The notes under the pieces are model-generated. The model was given only the letters and a program-made list of their open reading frames with translations. It was not told where the DNA came from and made no database searches. This document shows positions 30,781-42,895 of a DNA stretch of 64,000 nt, piece after piece. A program made the position numbers and the translations under genes. How positions within the stretch are numbered: the stretch's first letter is position 1; each line of letters starts with the position of its first letter. Where the stretch lies: assembly GCA_027886175.1 (NCBI GenBank), contig JAJNNQ010000098.1, positions 620,001-684,000 of the forward strand, written 5' to 3'. This DNA is from Phylloscopus collybita. Its lineage: Eukaryota > Chordata > Aves > Passeriformes > Phylloscopidae.

Positions 30781-33716
30781 GAGAGCACTTCTGTAGACTA
30801 CAGGAAGCTTTTCAAACAAAGCAGAGTGCACCTAGGCCAAGTGAAAGGCAGCTGTGAGAACTGCCAGTGTGCACAGCAAATGGAAGTGGTGCTTTTGGAG
30901 ACTTCAGGCAGCGTGGTGCTGAATATCCAAGTGTTCAAAGATGAACTGGTTCTCGTGTCAGAAGTAGCCTGTAAAGCTTGCTGGTGACCCGACAGAAGGA
31001 AAAGATCTGCCTAAAAACTTGGAGTTGGTTACAAGATGATTTCCTTTTTTCTGCATCACTTGCAGTTCTCTAGAGGTAAACAACAAAGCAGTAGTGGGTA
31101 ATAACATCCCTCTGATTCTTTTCATCCTTGTCCAAATTCAGAGTACAACAAGCAATGTCAGTTGCTGCCCGTCAGTTTACTTGTTCAAACCTTAAAGCAC
31201 AAGAAGTTAGGAAATCATTAAGATGAATGGTTTTATGCAGTTGCTTACAGCTTTTATATCATCATTCCTTACATTCAGTATTTTTTTTAAAATAATGCTG
31301 TAACTTGGTTTAGGAGGAAATAAGGTTTTTTTTCTTAAAATCGGCTATGGTGATAGAGCAGATAATTTTGAGAGATTAACAATTGAAAAACCTTCTTTAG
31401 TATTTGTGTAGCAATTGATAAAGTTCCAGGTAGACAAAGCTAACTTGTCTTAAACTTGCATATTGGTTTTGTATCAAACTGGTCTTCAGATCTTGTGAAT
31501 GAAGTGGCTTTTTGCTACAGTAGTTGTGGAGTGAGCACATCCAGGATTTCCACTTGCAAGTGTAGCTTCCTAACAAGTAGGTGGGTGGGATGTTGTGTGA
31601 CAAAAGTAGCACTAACACCGCAAGGCAAATATATTATAGCCAGTAACAATTAATTGTATGGGAGAAAGGGGTGCCAGTTAAAGAATTGGCTTTTTTAGGG
31701 AGCAATATGGGCATCAGCACTCTCCATGCTCCCCTTGGTGCCCTGCTGACATAAGTTTTGCGTGGCAGTGGGACAAACAAGGTCATGAAAGTGAACCTGT
31801 CAGAACCACTCCTCTACTATTTGCTCTTCTTTGATTGCTAGAACTAATAAGACTGGAGTTATGCCACATTAGAACTCCTATTGTATGAAATTGTCTAAAG
31901 TTCATCCATCAGTTCCATGAAATTGTCTCTGCTTTTCAACCCTCTTCTCCTGATAGCTATTTAGTTGGACATGGTGTGATAGCAGCACAGATCTGAGAAG
32001 GATCTGCTGTGGCAATGAAATGATATTGTGGTGTGCATCCTGATCTAAATCATGGACTCTTCTGATTTATAGAAATGGAGAAATACCTTGGAAGTTCAAT
32101 TCTGGAACAAGCCACACATGGGAATTTTATGGTTTGATACAGCTCCTGAAGGTTTTTGGTTCACCTGGGTGTGGTAATATTTGTCCTGAAGGTGTAGTGC
32201 ATAGTGTAATGTTACCACACCTTCTGTGTTATGTAAGACAGAAATGTTCTGAGGAGTTTCTAGTGGATACAGGCTCCTCCTGTGGAAACAGGAAACTCTT
32301 GGGAGAGTGAGAGAGGGGGAATGTCAAGGTGGTGCTTGTGGCAGGCAGCTTTCTTGTAAGGTTCACTTCCTTTGAGTGATCCTCAGAGAAAATTATTGGA
32401 GAAAGTAATGATTATGGTAAATGTCTGATGTGTCTGCTGCCTGCAAGTGTTCTTTGCATAGTGTTACTAAAATATTTTCAATTTATAACAATCTAAACTT
32501 GTTTCAAAGGTGGAAAATGTTAGTGTAAAACTGACTGATTAAAACCAACATAATTTGTAAAAGTTCTGCCTTGTATTCCTTAGTGATTTTTGTGTGTGTA
32601 AATATATATTAACACACTGCTGCCCTACTTATAGTGGAAATATGAACTTTTCTTTCTATAACAAGACCCTATTAGCATATTTAGGTTGTCCCTTTGAGTG
32701 AGAATAAATACAGAAGAACTTGCTTGAGGATTGTGGAACTTTGAGTGCTGCTACCTCACAGTTTAGCACAAGTTTCTAAATAAAAAAATTTAAATATTTG
32801 GGGAATAGTGCTGTAGAATTCCAACCCCTGCTGCTGCGCGACTGTTGCTCTACAGCCAGGAGAGCAGCAGCTGTAACTTTAGGTTCCAAAGGCTGGGAGA
32901 ATTGCAGGATTGGTGGGTGTAGGTTGGTTTGAGGGACACAGGCCTGATTCTTTGTTCAGGGATTAGCTAGTCAAACATTAATAACTTTGTCCTGGCTGGA
33001 GTCACATACACTGCACCATACTACATGTATAGGCATGAAGATGAGAGGAAATAACCTGAGACCTTAGATGTCCCCATGGACACTCTTTTGTCATAATTAG
33101 TTGGTTATGTGTTCACAAGTGGCTCTGTATAAATTCAGTTTGGGCTCTCAGGGATGGTGAAACAAGACAAAATAAGTACTTTGGTCAGGAAAAATGTTAG
33201 TTCTGCAGTTCATTACTCCTTCTTAATATGGTAAGAGCTAATGATGGTTGTTATAATGACCTTTAAGGATGCCTGTGGTTTAGTGTTTTTTAATGAGTAT
33301 AGCTTTGTCAGGAACAAATACAGAGCCAACATGAGATTCATTAGATTCTAGCACCTAATAACAGAATACAAGCTGTTAATTCTTATGCAGTATAAAGTTT
33401 TCTGCTTTCCTGTCTGCATTTTGGTTCTTCATGTTCTTTCTCTTGCTGTGATTTTTTTTTTTTTTATGTCTATTAAATTTGAGTAACTTCTGAAATACTT
33501 TGGTTTCATAATGGACCTGTGCTGGATGTTTGCATTTGTAATTGTGAATCCATGAGTAGATAAGAACTTGACAGTTATTAAAAGTTGGAGTGGTTGTAGG
33601 TCCCAGTTGTATTAGAACAGGTAAGAATTTCCAGAAAGAAGACAACAGCACATCAGGCTGAGAACATACACTGATGCCATGTATGTTTTAATTTTTGTGC
33701 TAGCCACATTCAGTGG

Positions 33717-34511
33717 TGTCTTGGTTTGGAAAGACAGGTATCTGCCAGGGAAACTGGAGTTCCCCTAGAATGGAGAATGCCAACCCCTCTCACCCCGACG
33801 AATTATAATTTTGCAATCAAGGGCTCTCAGGCAAAGATGTTGGGAATAGGAATAACAGTTCTTTACTAGGAGATATTAACAATACAAATATGATAGGAAA
33901 CAAAACCACCCAACCAAACAAACAAATAAACAAATAAACAACAATTTTGGAAGAAAACCCTGACAGAGTCAGAGTTTCAATCTGACCCTGTGATTCAGGA
34001 TGTTGAAAACAGTCCAAACGTAAACAGTCCAAACACTTCTGAAGTGGCAGACGTGATCCTGTTGGAGCCGAGATGATTCTGCGAAGAAACCGGTTCAGGG
34101 GCGGCGAGGAGGGAGACAGGATGGCGAGCACCGGAGAGGAAGGAATTCTTGCCACACCGCCGAGAAGGAAAACGCAGAGCACCCAGCTCCTGCAGCAGGG
34201 CAGCCTCAGCGACTCCCGGCCACCTCCCCTCCCCCCCACCCCCCACCGCCAGGGCATGAGATGTATAGAAATGCAAATGCACCGCACAGGTTGGGGAAGG
34301 TAACAATGGCCCTATCAAGATGGGTCATCAGGCCCCCAAACAGATGTAAATAGAATACACAAAACCCGGCTCCACAACCCAGGACAAGTGGGTAAATGAA
34401 AAACAAGAGATTTGAGCACAAAGCCTGGAACTCAAAGGGTGACCCCACAGTAGACGGCCAAGTTTCAAAGCTGACACACAAACTCAGAACTCAGCTAAAT
34501 GTGCCCTTTCA
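33717..34511. mobile_element. LTR-like element, TGTCTTGG family, second copy
   Basis: Same family as 30079, longer, ending plausibly at CCCTTTCA (34511). It contains an A/C-rich AAACAAATAAACAAATAAAC stretch. Flanks do not give a convincing target duplication, so the ends are provisional. Confidence 0.6.
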
Positions 34512-35948
34512 GGCTGGCTCTACCCCTCTTTGGGAGCTACACAGTAGCTTTGCTATCTAAGTTTGTACACGCTGAAGTAAATTTTACAGTAACAAATTCA
34601 CAGCAGTGAATTTTGTTTTCATCCTCCAGTTTATTGTAGCTTGGTGGAGATGCTCCCAAACTAGAAAGGTGAAGAGTGCAGCAGAAGGCTTTGGTGAAAT
34701 TTCTGCCTGTAAACCAGAAAGGCCATTTGCATTTTCAATATGCATTAATGTTTGAACTTCAGACAAAGCTTGCGTGGATAGGATAGGCTTCCTAAATCCA
34801 TTAAGATTAGTTTATAATGTTCCGTGATTCAGACTAATTCCTGAATGACTTCTAAGATAAGCAGTAATCCCATCAGTTAATATTTGATATTTCAAAAGAA
34901 TTGTTTTGTGAAAAACCCTTATAAAATTCATGTGACTGTTCTGGGCTAGCCAAAGCATATTTAACACTTTAATATTAAGATAAACCATCTTTTTTTTTTT
35001 TTTTTTTGCTTATCTCCTTGAGCAGAAAATAACAGGTTCTCCATAATCTATAAGTTTCTCTAATTGTCCCGAATTACAGTTTCTTCTTAATAGGGACTCT
35101 CACCTGTACTGAAGTCAAATGATGCCATGGGATTCCTCATTATTAAGTACAGTGTAATACCTCTCTGTTCACATGGTGCTTCATTTCCTACTTCCCCAAA
35201 GGACAAATAATCTTCTAAGGATGCTGTTATAAACAGGAAAGAATAGGGAAAAGAACAGAAAGACCTTGTGTGTGACAGCAGCTGTGCATTGTTTAACCCA
35301 ATATTCTTTGCTTGTTGAGTTACATTATGGCCCATGCCTGTGGAAATTATTCAACCTTGAATTTCAGTTCTTTGAGGAAAAGTTGGCATTCCCTGCTATG
35401 ACAGCAGCACTACTCATTTTTCCAAGTTTTATTACCACATCATTTATTATTAAGGGAGAAAAAAGTGACTTTACCATCCAACTTACTGTAATGTAGGGAT
35501 CAAATACTGCTCTGATTAAGTACTTGCACTTTACTAGTAGGTCTGTCTTGGAAGACAGACAGTGTTATTCTAAGAAGTTGTTGACATGATCCCTGTGACC
35601 ATGTTCCAAGTCTGCTGAGTACAGACAAAATGAATGGTTTTCACAAGGAATTCTAGCTCTTTTGGCTCACTGCATCCCTTCTGCTACCAATTTGTTAGTG
35701 GGCTGTGTATTGGTTGGTTGGATTTTCTTACTGCTTACAAAACAACCCAAAGCAGATACACATGTTCTCACTTTCTCAAAGTCTATCAAAGGCAAAATAT
35801 TCCAATTTCAAGGAACTGCCCAGTATCCAATGAAGCTCCTGCAGCTTGCTGTGGGTGTTCTGCTTTAAGTGTCTCAGTCCTCTCCCAACAGATGTGTTCT
35901 GCCTGTTTACCTTCTCAAATAGTTTTGTAGGAAAATCCAAGTGGAGTC

Positions 35949-36712
35949 TGAAAGAAATTAGCCCCAGGTTATGCACTCCCGAGTTGTACTGTTACACTGT
36001 TTTGCTGTAAAATTAAAGTTGCACTGTTACTTGCCTGTTTTAAACCGTTCATGTTGAATCTGTACCCTAAATTTCTGCTCGTTATGTCCAAGTTCTGTAC
36101 CCTTTCTCCCTAAATTCTGGGCTTTCCCCACTCCATCGAAAGCCCGCACGCCGCCACCTGTTGTCCCCCCCTGCTGCTCCCTGCTGCTCCCTGCTGCTCC
36201 CTGCTGCTCCCTGCTGCTCCCTGCTGCTCCCTGCTGCTCCCTGCTGCTCCCTGCCGCCTGCCGTCGAGCCGTGGGCCCCGCCAAGTATGGAGATGAAGAG
36301 CTCCCATGGTGCCTGGCGGCGACCGGGAGTCCAGTTGGAGCTAGAAAAGCCCCTGGGACAGCGAGCCGACACAGAAACTGGACCTAAGAAAGACAAAACT
36401 GTGCGAGGCACAAGTCCAGCTACCTGAAGGTAGCAGGTATTTTTTGTTACTTTCTCGCCATGACCTGAAAGGAACTGGAGAGAGGTGACCCCCCTGGACC
36501 ACACGAGCCAAAGTGATTCTATGGAAACCCCCGTGAGGAAGGAATCCCGACTCTGCAGCAGCAGCAGCAGCAGCAGATTCGACTGCACCTCCTCCTCCGT
36601 GGTGTCTACTGGGAGCAGCGGCGGCGTGCGCAGCCCCTCGGGCCCCCTACCCAGAGCTGATTTCTAATAAAGGCTTTGTCAAAGGAGCTGGTCTCCTGGC
36701 CAATTTATAACA
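35949..36712 (+). mobile_element. ERV3 5' LTR
   Basis: TGAAAGAAAT to TTATAACA, 764 bp, longer than its 725-bp 3' partner mainly because of a minisatellite expansion. It is preceded by GAGTC (35944-35948), repeated exactly at 43621-43625 after the 3' LTR, a 5-bp target duplication that proves the provirus boundaries. Confidence 0.92.
36171..36250 (+). repeat. 10-bp minisatellite, eight copies, in the ERV3 5' LTR
   Basis: Eight tandem perfect copies of CTGCTGCTCC. The 3' LTR of the same provirus has only about three, one imperfect (about 43129-43158). Because both LTRs are copied from one template at integration, the difference arose afterwards. Confidence 0.9.
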
Positions 36713-36715
36713 AAT

Positions 36716-36733
36716 TGGGGAATCGTCCGGGAG
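36716..36733 (+). promoter_or_regulatory. ERV3 primer binding site, tRNA-Pro type
   Basis: TGGGGAATCGTCCGGGA matches the gammaretroviral tRNA-Pro site except for two adjacent bases. Confidence 0.75.
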
Positions 36734-38057
36734 GTGACCACGCCTGAAGAGCACCGAGGACGGGACGGCTGACCGCCCTTTGGATCTCCAGGACAGCTGG
36801 TCACACCGGACCCAAGGAAGACAGCCTGGGATCGGACAGCGCGGAGGAGCGCCGGTAAAGTATAGCCGGTGGCGGGAGTGGAAACGAGCGAGTGGTGTGT
36901 GTGTGTGAGACGAAGACCGGCAGCTCGGATCTTTGGAGCGAGTGTGGGCCTTCTAGTACCGCGGTTCCAGTCTCCCGCGAGGGACCTGGCCGGGAATGAA
37001 GGGAAGCGAAAGGAGAACGGTGTGAAAGAGGCGTCTCCAGAGGCATAGGCGCCCCCCTCCGGGCGTGCGGAGGTAATTTAGAGAGTGGGTGGCACGTCAC
37101 AGGGTGTGTGATTGTAGGATAGGCCCACCCCCATTCTAGAATCTACGGAGGCAGGCTGCTCAGGCTGATCCAAGCGTGCGGAAAGCCTAGAGCTGTGTGT
37201 GGAGCACGCACCACACTGGCTGAGGTTACGGCCCGGGGTGTCCAGGGGTTGGGACACTGGCTGGGGTAGCTGACAGGGTGTGGGGAGTGAGAGAGGGTAC
37301 TGGCCGAGTTACGGCCCGCGGTGTCCAGGCGAAGAGGGGTGCTGGCTGGGGTAGTGACTGAATCTCTAAGGGCGAGATATCAGGCTACCGACAGGGCACT
37401 CTGAGCACTGGCAGGAGTGGTGGCCAGACCCTGAGGGCGGGTAACTGCAACCACTACTGGCTTGGGACACCGGCTGGGGTAACTGCCGGGGTACAGGAGT
37501 GGGTGCACTGGTTGGGGGTACCTAGAAGTGAGGGTTATGCGTTCCAAGTGTGGAGAGCCTACAGGGCCGGAGGTCTTTTGAGTATACCGCCTGGGTGTAG
37601 GATGAATGAAAGTTAGGGAAGTCCCAAAGTGCGAGGGATTTAACGATAGGGGGAGTGAGTGAGTCGCACGCTGTACATCCGGGTCCTGGCTGTAAATGGT
37701 GACTGGAACTCTGGGCCCAGGTTGACCGGCCACTTATGGAAACTCGATAAAGGTACAGGAGAGGAAGAGGGGTGCTGGCTGGGGTAGTGACTGAATCTCT
37801 AAGGGCGGGATATCAGGCTACCGACAGGGCACTCTGAGCACTGGCAGAAGTGGTGGCCAGACCCTGAGGGCGGGTAACTGGAGCCACTAACGGGTGTTCG
37901 TGGAGTGAGTGAGGAAAGGGTGCTGGCTGGGGTAGTGACTGAATCTCTAAGGGCGAGATATCAGGCTACCGACAGGGCACTCTGAGCACTGGCAGGAGTG
38001 GTGCCACTGGGGCCACTGACGGGTGTTCGTAGAGTGAGTGAAGATTACCTAGTGAGA
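36734..38057 (+). other. ERV3 leader with three copies of a leader segment
   Basis: A block beginning GTGCTGGCTGGGGTAGTGAC and continuing through TCTAAGGGCG and CAGGCTACCGACAGGGCACT occurs at about 37339-37446, 37770-37882 and 37920-38010. ERV1 has one copy (about 2201-2330). The extra copies make this leader longer than in ERV1 and probably reflect template switching during reverse transcription. Confidence 0.7.
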
Positions 38058-39356
38058 ATGGGAGGATACATAAATAAGCAAAAACCACCTGAGGAGGAAA
38101 AGGGGAAGATAAAGAACATTCCCCCAGATAGTCCATTAGGACAAATGTTGGAACTATGGGATACTGATGAGGCCACTAAAAATTTGAGCAAGGTTAAAAT
38201 GATTTATTATTGTATTGAGGTTTGGCCCACTTTAAATTTACCTGGAAAATGGCCGTGGTGTGGAACTAAGGACCCCTGGATGTGCTCGCAATTAAACCAG
38301 TATCTGAAATCCTGTGGGGACTCAGATACTGAGCAGATCCTTTATGCTGCCTGCTGGCAGAGACACAGAACTGAAAGTGAAACAGTTAAGATTTGTAAGC
38401 TACAAGAGGGAAAGAGGAAAAATGAAAAAGGGAAAAGGGAGGAAAGCAGTCACCATTGGGACCCTCTTGATTATTTGCCCCCTCCTCCCGTTTACCCTGG
38501 GATACCCCAAACTGTCCCTGCTAACCCTCCAGCTTTACCTGTGAACCCCTTCCCATATCTCCAAACCATGATCCCTATTCCTTCTTCAGCTTGCTCCCCA
38601 ACAGGATTAGCCCCTACAGCTCCACCCTCTCTACCACCTCAGTCTAACCCGACTATCTCGAGTACTAACCCCTTCTACTCTTCAACTCTATCCTCGACCT
38701 CTCCTAACACTGGCCTAGTCCACTCCCCTTCACCATCTACTGTTCCTGCACTCCCACACAACTGGGAGCTGGACTTGCCAGCCAATAATATAGAAACCCC
38801 AAAAGGACCCTACTGTGGCACCAGGTCAAGAACAAAGCTCTTCCCCCTAAGGAAAGTCCCGATAAGTGGGGCAGCTGGGGATGCACCTCTGACAGCTTCA
38901 GAAGTTGGAGGCTTTAAGAAAGAGCAGGGAGGCCTGGTTGGGGACCTGGTGGGGGTGGCTGGCTGGGTGGATCGGTTCCTGAATCCTAATGTTTGCACCT
39001 GGAGTGAGATGAACTCTATTTTGGGTGCCTTGTTCAGCCCCAAGGAGATGGCCATGGTCCATGTCATGGGGATGCGAGTCTGGGAACAGGGGAGCAGGTT
39101 TGGGCCCCGGGCAGGGGACGGGCTCCCGCGGGCGGATCCAGGGTGGGATCCAGGTGGAAAAGGGGAAGGGCAGAATGTGGGAGACGGTGCTACCCTGGTG
39201 GTGAGGGGCATTGGAGGGTCTGTTCCCCGGGGTGGCAGCACCAGGCTGGCCTTTGATGGGACCCAGGGGGAATGGGACCCCAGCCACCTAGTTAAGCAGG
39301 GGAGGAGATTTTTGGTTACGTGGATCCCGACAGTCCTGAGGGCCAAGTGCTGTTAG
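38058..39356 (+). pseudogene. gag: ERV3 Gag, truncated and chimeric
   Basis: The start at 38058 gives MGGYINK, so Gly2 is kept for myristoylation. Matrix, the Pro/Ser-rich region and PPVY are close to ERV1. From about 38800 the capsid part switches to the glycine-rich diverged version shared with ERV2. The frame ends after a shift at 39356 before the homology region is complete. Nucleocapsid, protease, reverse transcriptase and RNase H are missing through the shared deletion. Confidence 0.82.
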
Positions 39357-39399
39357 AGGTGCAGTTCCTTGCTGGATCCTGGCCTGATATCAGGAAAAA

Positions 39400-39563
39400 G
39401 CTAGAAATTAGTAACTCATGCAGCTGTTTGGACCCAAGAAAAAGAGTGGACTGACGTTTCCCGTGTAAAAGGACCAGTATCGCCTCCTCCTAACTATGGA
39501 CAAAACCCAGAAAAATCCCCCACGAGTCTCCCCAAGTGGACTGCCATCCAAGATCCTGCCAGC
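39400..39563 (+). other. ERV3 filler at the internal deletion, from a related pol 3' end
   Basis: Same insert as in ERV2 (19649-19835): a segment like an alternative pol C-terminus (TQEKEWTDVSRVKGP) placed between gag and integrase. Relative to ERV1, sequence equivalent to roughly 3745-6472 is lost. Confidence 0.65.
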
Positions 39564-40807
39564 TGACAAAAGAAGAGAACCAATGTATGATGAACATGAG
39601 TTGAGAGAAATAAAGAGGTTAGGGCTGCACCAAGGGAAGCAAGGGGAATGGTTTACCCCAGAGAGATGAAAGTTTTTAAATAAAGCCCTAGCTTGAAAAA
39701 TGCTAACAGAAATACAGAGCCTGACCCACTGGGGCACCCAAGGGTTATGTGATCATTTTTTTAAGAGAATATTTATGTATTGGGGTATATGGTCGGGCCA
39801 AAGCAGTAACTGAAGGATGCCTTATATGCCAAAAGGTAAATCAGAAAGCGATGAGGGGGAGTGCCCCAGGAGGAAGACGGATGGCATTGGGACCCTTTCA
39901 AAATGTACAGGTGGATTTTGCTGAGGTGCCTTCAGTACAGGGTTGCAGGTATCTACTTGTTATGGTTGATTTTTTGGCCCATTGGGTGGAACCCTTTCCT
40001 GCTGGGGAGGAGACGGCACAAGTGGTAATAAAAGTATTATTAGAACACATCATCCCCCGGTATGGGCTAGTGAATGGTGCTAGTTCAGACCGAGGCCCTC
40101 ATTTTGTGGCCAAAATTCTACATGATGTCAATAAAGCCTTAAGAATCAGGTGGCGGTTGCATACACCCTGGCATCCCCAAAGTTCAGGGAGAGTTGAGAG
40201 GATGAATAAAACCCTCAAAAATGTATTAACTAAATTGATAACCAAAACAGGAATGAATTGGCTCAAGTGTCTGCCCCTGGCCCTTCTGCGAATCCGGGTC
40301 CGACCAAGATCTGACATAGGGGCTTCACCATATGAGATGATGTTTGGACTCCCCTTCTTACTGACCCCCTATAGCACTGGGGATCATTTAGAAGGAGAGG
40401 CCGCTACCCAGGAATATGTAAAAACAATTGGAAAGACATTGGCAGATCTTAAAAGAAGAGGGTATCTTCCTCAAACCTCTCCCTTGGACACTGACATGCA
40501 CCAAATAAAGCCAGGAGACTGGGTTTTAATTAAGTCCTGGAATACCACCCCACTAACCCCTAAATTCGAAGGCCCGTTCCAAGTTCTGCTCACTACTCAT
40601 ACTGCAGTGCGAACCCAGGAAAAGGGCTGGACCCACATCACTAGAGTGAAAGGACCATTACCACCCCCGAGTGATCCCTCTGACCGCAACAAGGGGTCAG
40701 ATCCCTCTGACCCTGCAACCCCAACAAGAGTTCCCTCTGAGTGGACTGCCACTCGAGATCCAGACACCCTCAAAATAACTCTCAGGAAACAACCAAAAAC
40801 CAGTTAA
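39564..40807 (+). pseudogene. pol: ERV3 integrase remnant
   Basis: Integrase region with two CGA-to-TGA nonsense changes (about 39666 and 39694, CpG-decay type) and one extra T near 39757 that shifts the frame. It is then open from 39749 for 352 codons to the pol stop. Core acidic residues remain (VDFAEVP, SDRGPHF, GRVERMN). Between about 39786 and 40120 it differs from ERV1/ERV2 mainly by A-to-G changes, producing N/K to G, T to A and I/M to V substitutions. Confidence 0.82.
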
Positions 40808-41054
40808 AGCCAATAAGGGACAAAAACAGTTATTACAAGCTGTCCGTTACCATTGTTAAAAATCCACATTGTTATAAGAGGTTAAAAAGTGTTAATATAA
40901 AAGTGTAAAATAATGGTTAAATCTCATGTTATAAATTGTTATAATGAGTCACAAAGTGTTAATGTAAAAGTAATAAGTAACAGTAATTCTTAATTTAAAA
41001 ATTAAATCTCTCATAGGGCACGCCCAAAGGGAGCTAACTAAAACTAAGAAAAAG
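40808..41054 (+). other. ERV3 AT-rich pol-env spacer
   Basis: Near-identical to 7714-7959, with the same repeated units. Confidence 0.5.
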
Positions 41055-41282
41055 GTGGAAGGTGGGAATAAACAAGGGAGAACTCCACAAATCCAGCCTA
41101 AGAACTCCCCGACCCAAGAGGCAAGACCTGGTGAGACCAAAGAGAACCCTCAGAGCGAGATGGGGGCAGCTTCATACTGGACTCTTGGAGGGACTAATAG
41201 TAGTCCTATTGATATGATGAGGAGAAAGAACCCCCTGACCCAAGAGGCAAGGCCAGGTGAGACCAAAGGATCCACAAATAGA

Positions 41283-42053
41283 ATGGTTCATACTGGACTC
41301 TTGGAGGGACTGATAGTAGTCCTATTGATAAGCAAGTTTACAGATGGGGCTTGCTCCGAATGCTGTCATTCAGTTTGTGATGGGGAGAATCTACAATCCC
41401 TTATGAGAGTTCACACCCATGTGAATCCCACGTGTTTTGACATGACCCAATTATCCACCTGTGAAAAAGAGGAAAAACAATATTGGATTGCAAAAAAAGC
41501 TGCCACATTTAAGCAGTGCCTGACTGGGGAGTGCCCTATCAGAGAGTGGTTCTGTTTTAAAAAGTTAAGAAATACAGAGGGAGTAGCAGACCTGATAAAA
41601 GAAAAACCACTGCTGGTGAAAAAGAATGAAATAGATGAACCCCTTGGGAAAAGTCTATTTGTCGATCTGGTAGAGGGAATCAGCCATAAACTAAATATAA
41701 CAAACTGCTGGATATGTAAAAGCACACAAATGTCTGATGTATGGCCCTGGGAAGGGACAAGCTTATCACCCTTAGACATCCTGAGATGGAAGTTAATAAC
41801 GGGGAAAAAGTATAAAACCTTCCTAGGAAGAATGGCTTGTAAAAGGTACTCACTGATCAAAGAGTTAAAACAAAAATGGATCCCCAGGGAACCCGAAAAA
41901 TATTGGTCTATTGGGAAAAAAGAATCAGGGTGCGTCTGTAATAAAAGTTATGGTCTACATGAGTGCACTAATAAAGAGACCAATCTTTTTTGGGGAATCA
42001 AAGAAATTTCAAAATATTGGGAACACCCCTATGACACACAAAACACATCCTGA
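41283..42053 (+). pseudogene. env: ERV3 Env surface subunit, longest of the three, ends at a nonsense codon
   Basis: The start at 41283 (MVHTGLLEG) gives a signal peptide. The frame is continuous through the site where ERV1 and ERV2 are shifted, and includes CWIC. It ends at TGA 42051-42053 (a TGG in ERV1), before the FWIC..LPGDW block. The signal peptide, Cys-rich ectodomain and CXXC are kept; the truncated product would lack TM and could only be secreted, if made. Confidence 0.8.
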
Positions 42054-42857
42054 AAGGCCCCAAAACACCTCTTTTGGATTTGTAGTGACAAAACCTACAC
42101 CCATCTTCCAGGAGATTGGGCGGGTAGCTGCACCACAAGAAGCATCAAACCAGCCTCCTCCCTCCTCCCACGAGAATCAAGAAACCATTTGGGCATACCC
42201 CTATATGACAATTTAAAAAGAAAATACCAAAAGGGGAGGAGGGGCAGCACACAAACATGGAAAAGTAAAATACAGACACCAAAAAGAATAGTAAAAACAT
42301 ATAGGCCAGCAACTTGGACACAAGATAGATCATGGAGGTGCCAAACTCCAATTTACATGTTGAATAAAATTATCAGATTATCAAACAAAACAGCCCTTGC
42401 CCTTGATCATATCAGTAACCAATTAGCACAGACAAAAGCAGTAGTTTATCAAATCAAACTAGCAGTCGATTATGAAAGTAAGGTAATAAAAAATATTTCC
42501 AATGAAATACAAAAAATTGCATATGTAAGTACCCAAGAATGGAAGCCCTTAATTAATATGGACTGGTGGGACAACTTCTGGTCCTTTGAAGGGACCTGGT
42601 GGGAAAAAGTAGTGTTCATTGCAATAAGTGCCTTTGCCAGTCTCCTACTTCTCCCCTGCATACTTCCCTGTCTAATTCGAACTGTAGCCACTACTGTTCC
42701 AGCTAGTCTCCAAATCCCTAAAGTAAAGATTCAGAAACCTACAAATACAATTAGATTAGAACCCCAAGAAGAACAACTGAGCGCAGCAAAAAGAATTTAT
42801 GACCAATACCAAGAATTAAAACAGATTTATTCCCTTGAATCAGACATGGCCAATTGA
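42054..42857 (+). pseudogene. env: ERV3 Env C-terminal SU and TM region
   Basis: Reads on after the nonsense codon. From 42189 the frame is open to the env stop at 42857, covering the SU C-terminus, the heptad segment, NMDWWDNFW, the membrane span and the tail. No CX6C(C) motif. A KGRRG-type basic stretch (about 42229-42245) is the only candidate for an SU/TM cleavage site and is not a full furin consensus. Confidence 0.78.
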
Positions 42858-42877
42858 TGCGGGCTAAAGCCCGATCA
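42855..42877 (+). other. ERV3 hairpin at env stop
   Basis: Same structure as 9780-9802, with one loop base changed (TAAA) and the stem intact. Confidence 0.55.
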
Positions 42878-42880
42878 AAG

Positions 42881-42895
42881 AAATAGAGGGGGGAT
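42881..42895 (+). promoter_or_regulatory. ERV3 polypurine tract
   Basis: AAATAGAGGGGGGAT directly before the 3' LTR TGAAAG. Confidence 0.78.

Noticed and set aside
30727..30987. 86-codon plus-strand frame with a few cysteines next to an LTR-like element
   Set aside because: Starts inside the repeat, no domain, no homologue recognised.
36171..36250. Regularly spaced repeat considered as a CRISPR-like array
   Set aside because: It is a direct 10-bp minisatellite without spacers, inside an LTR of a vertebrate genome.
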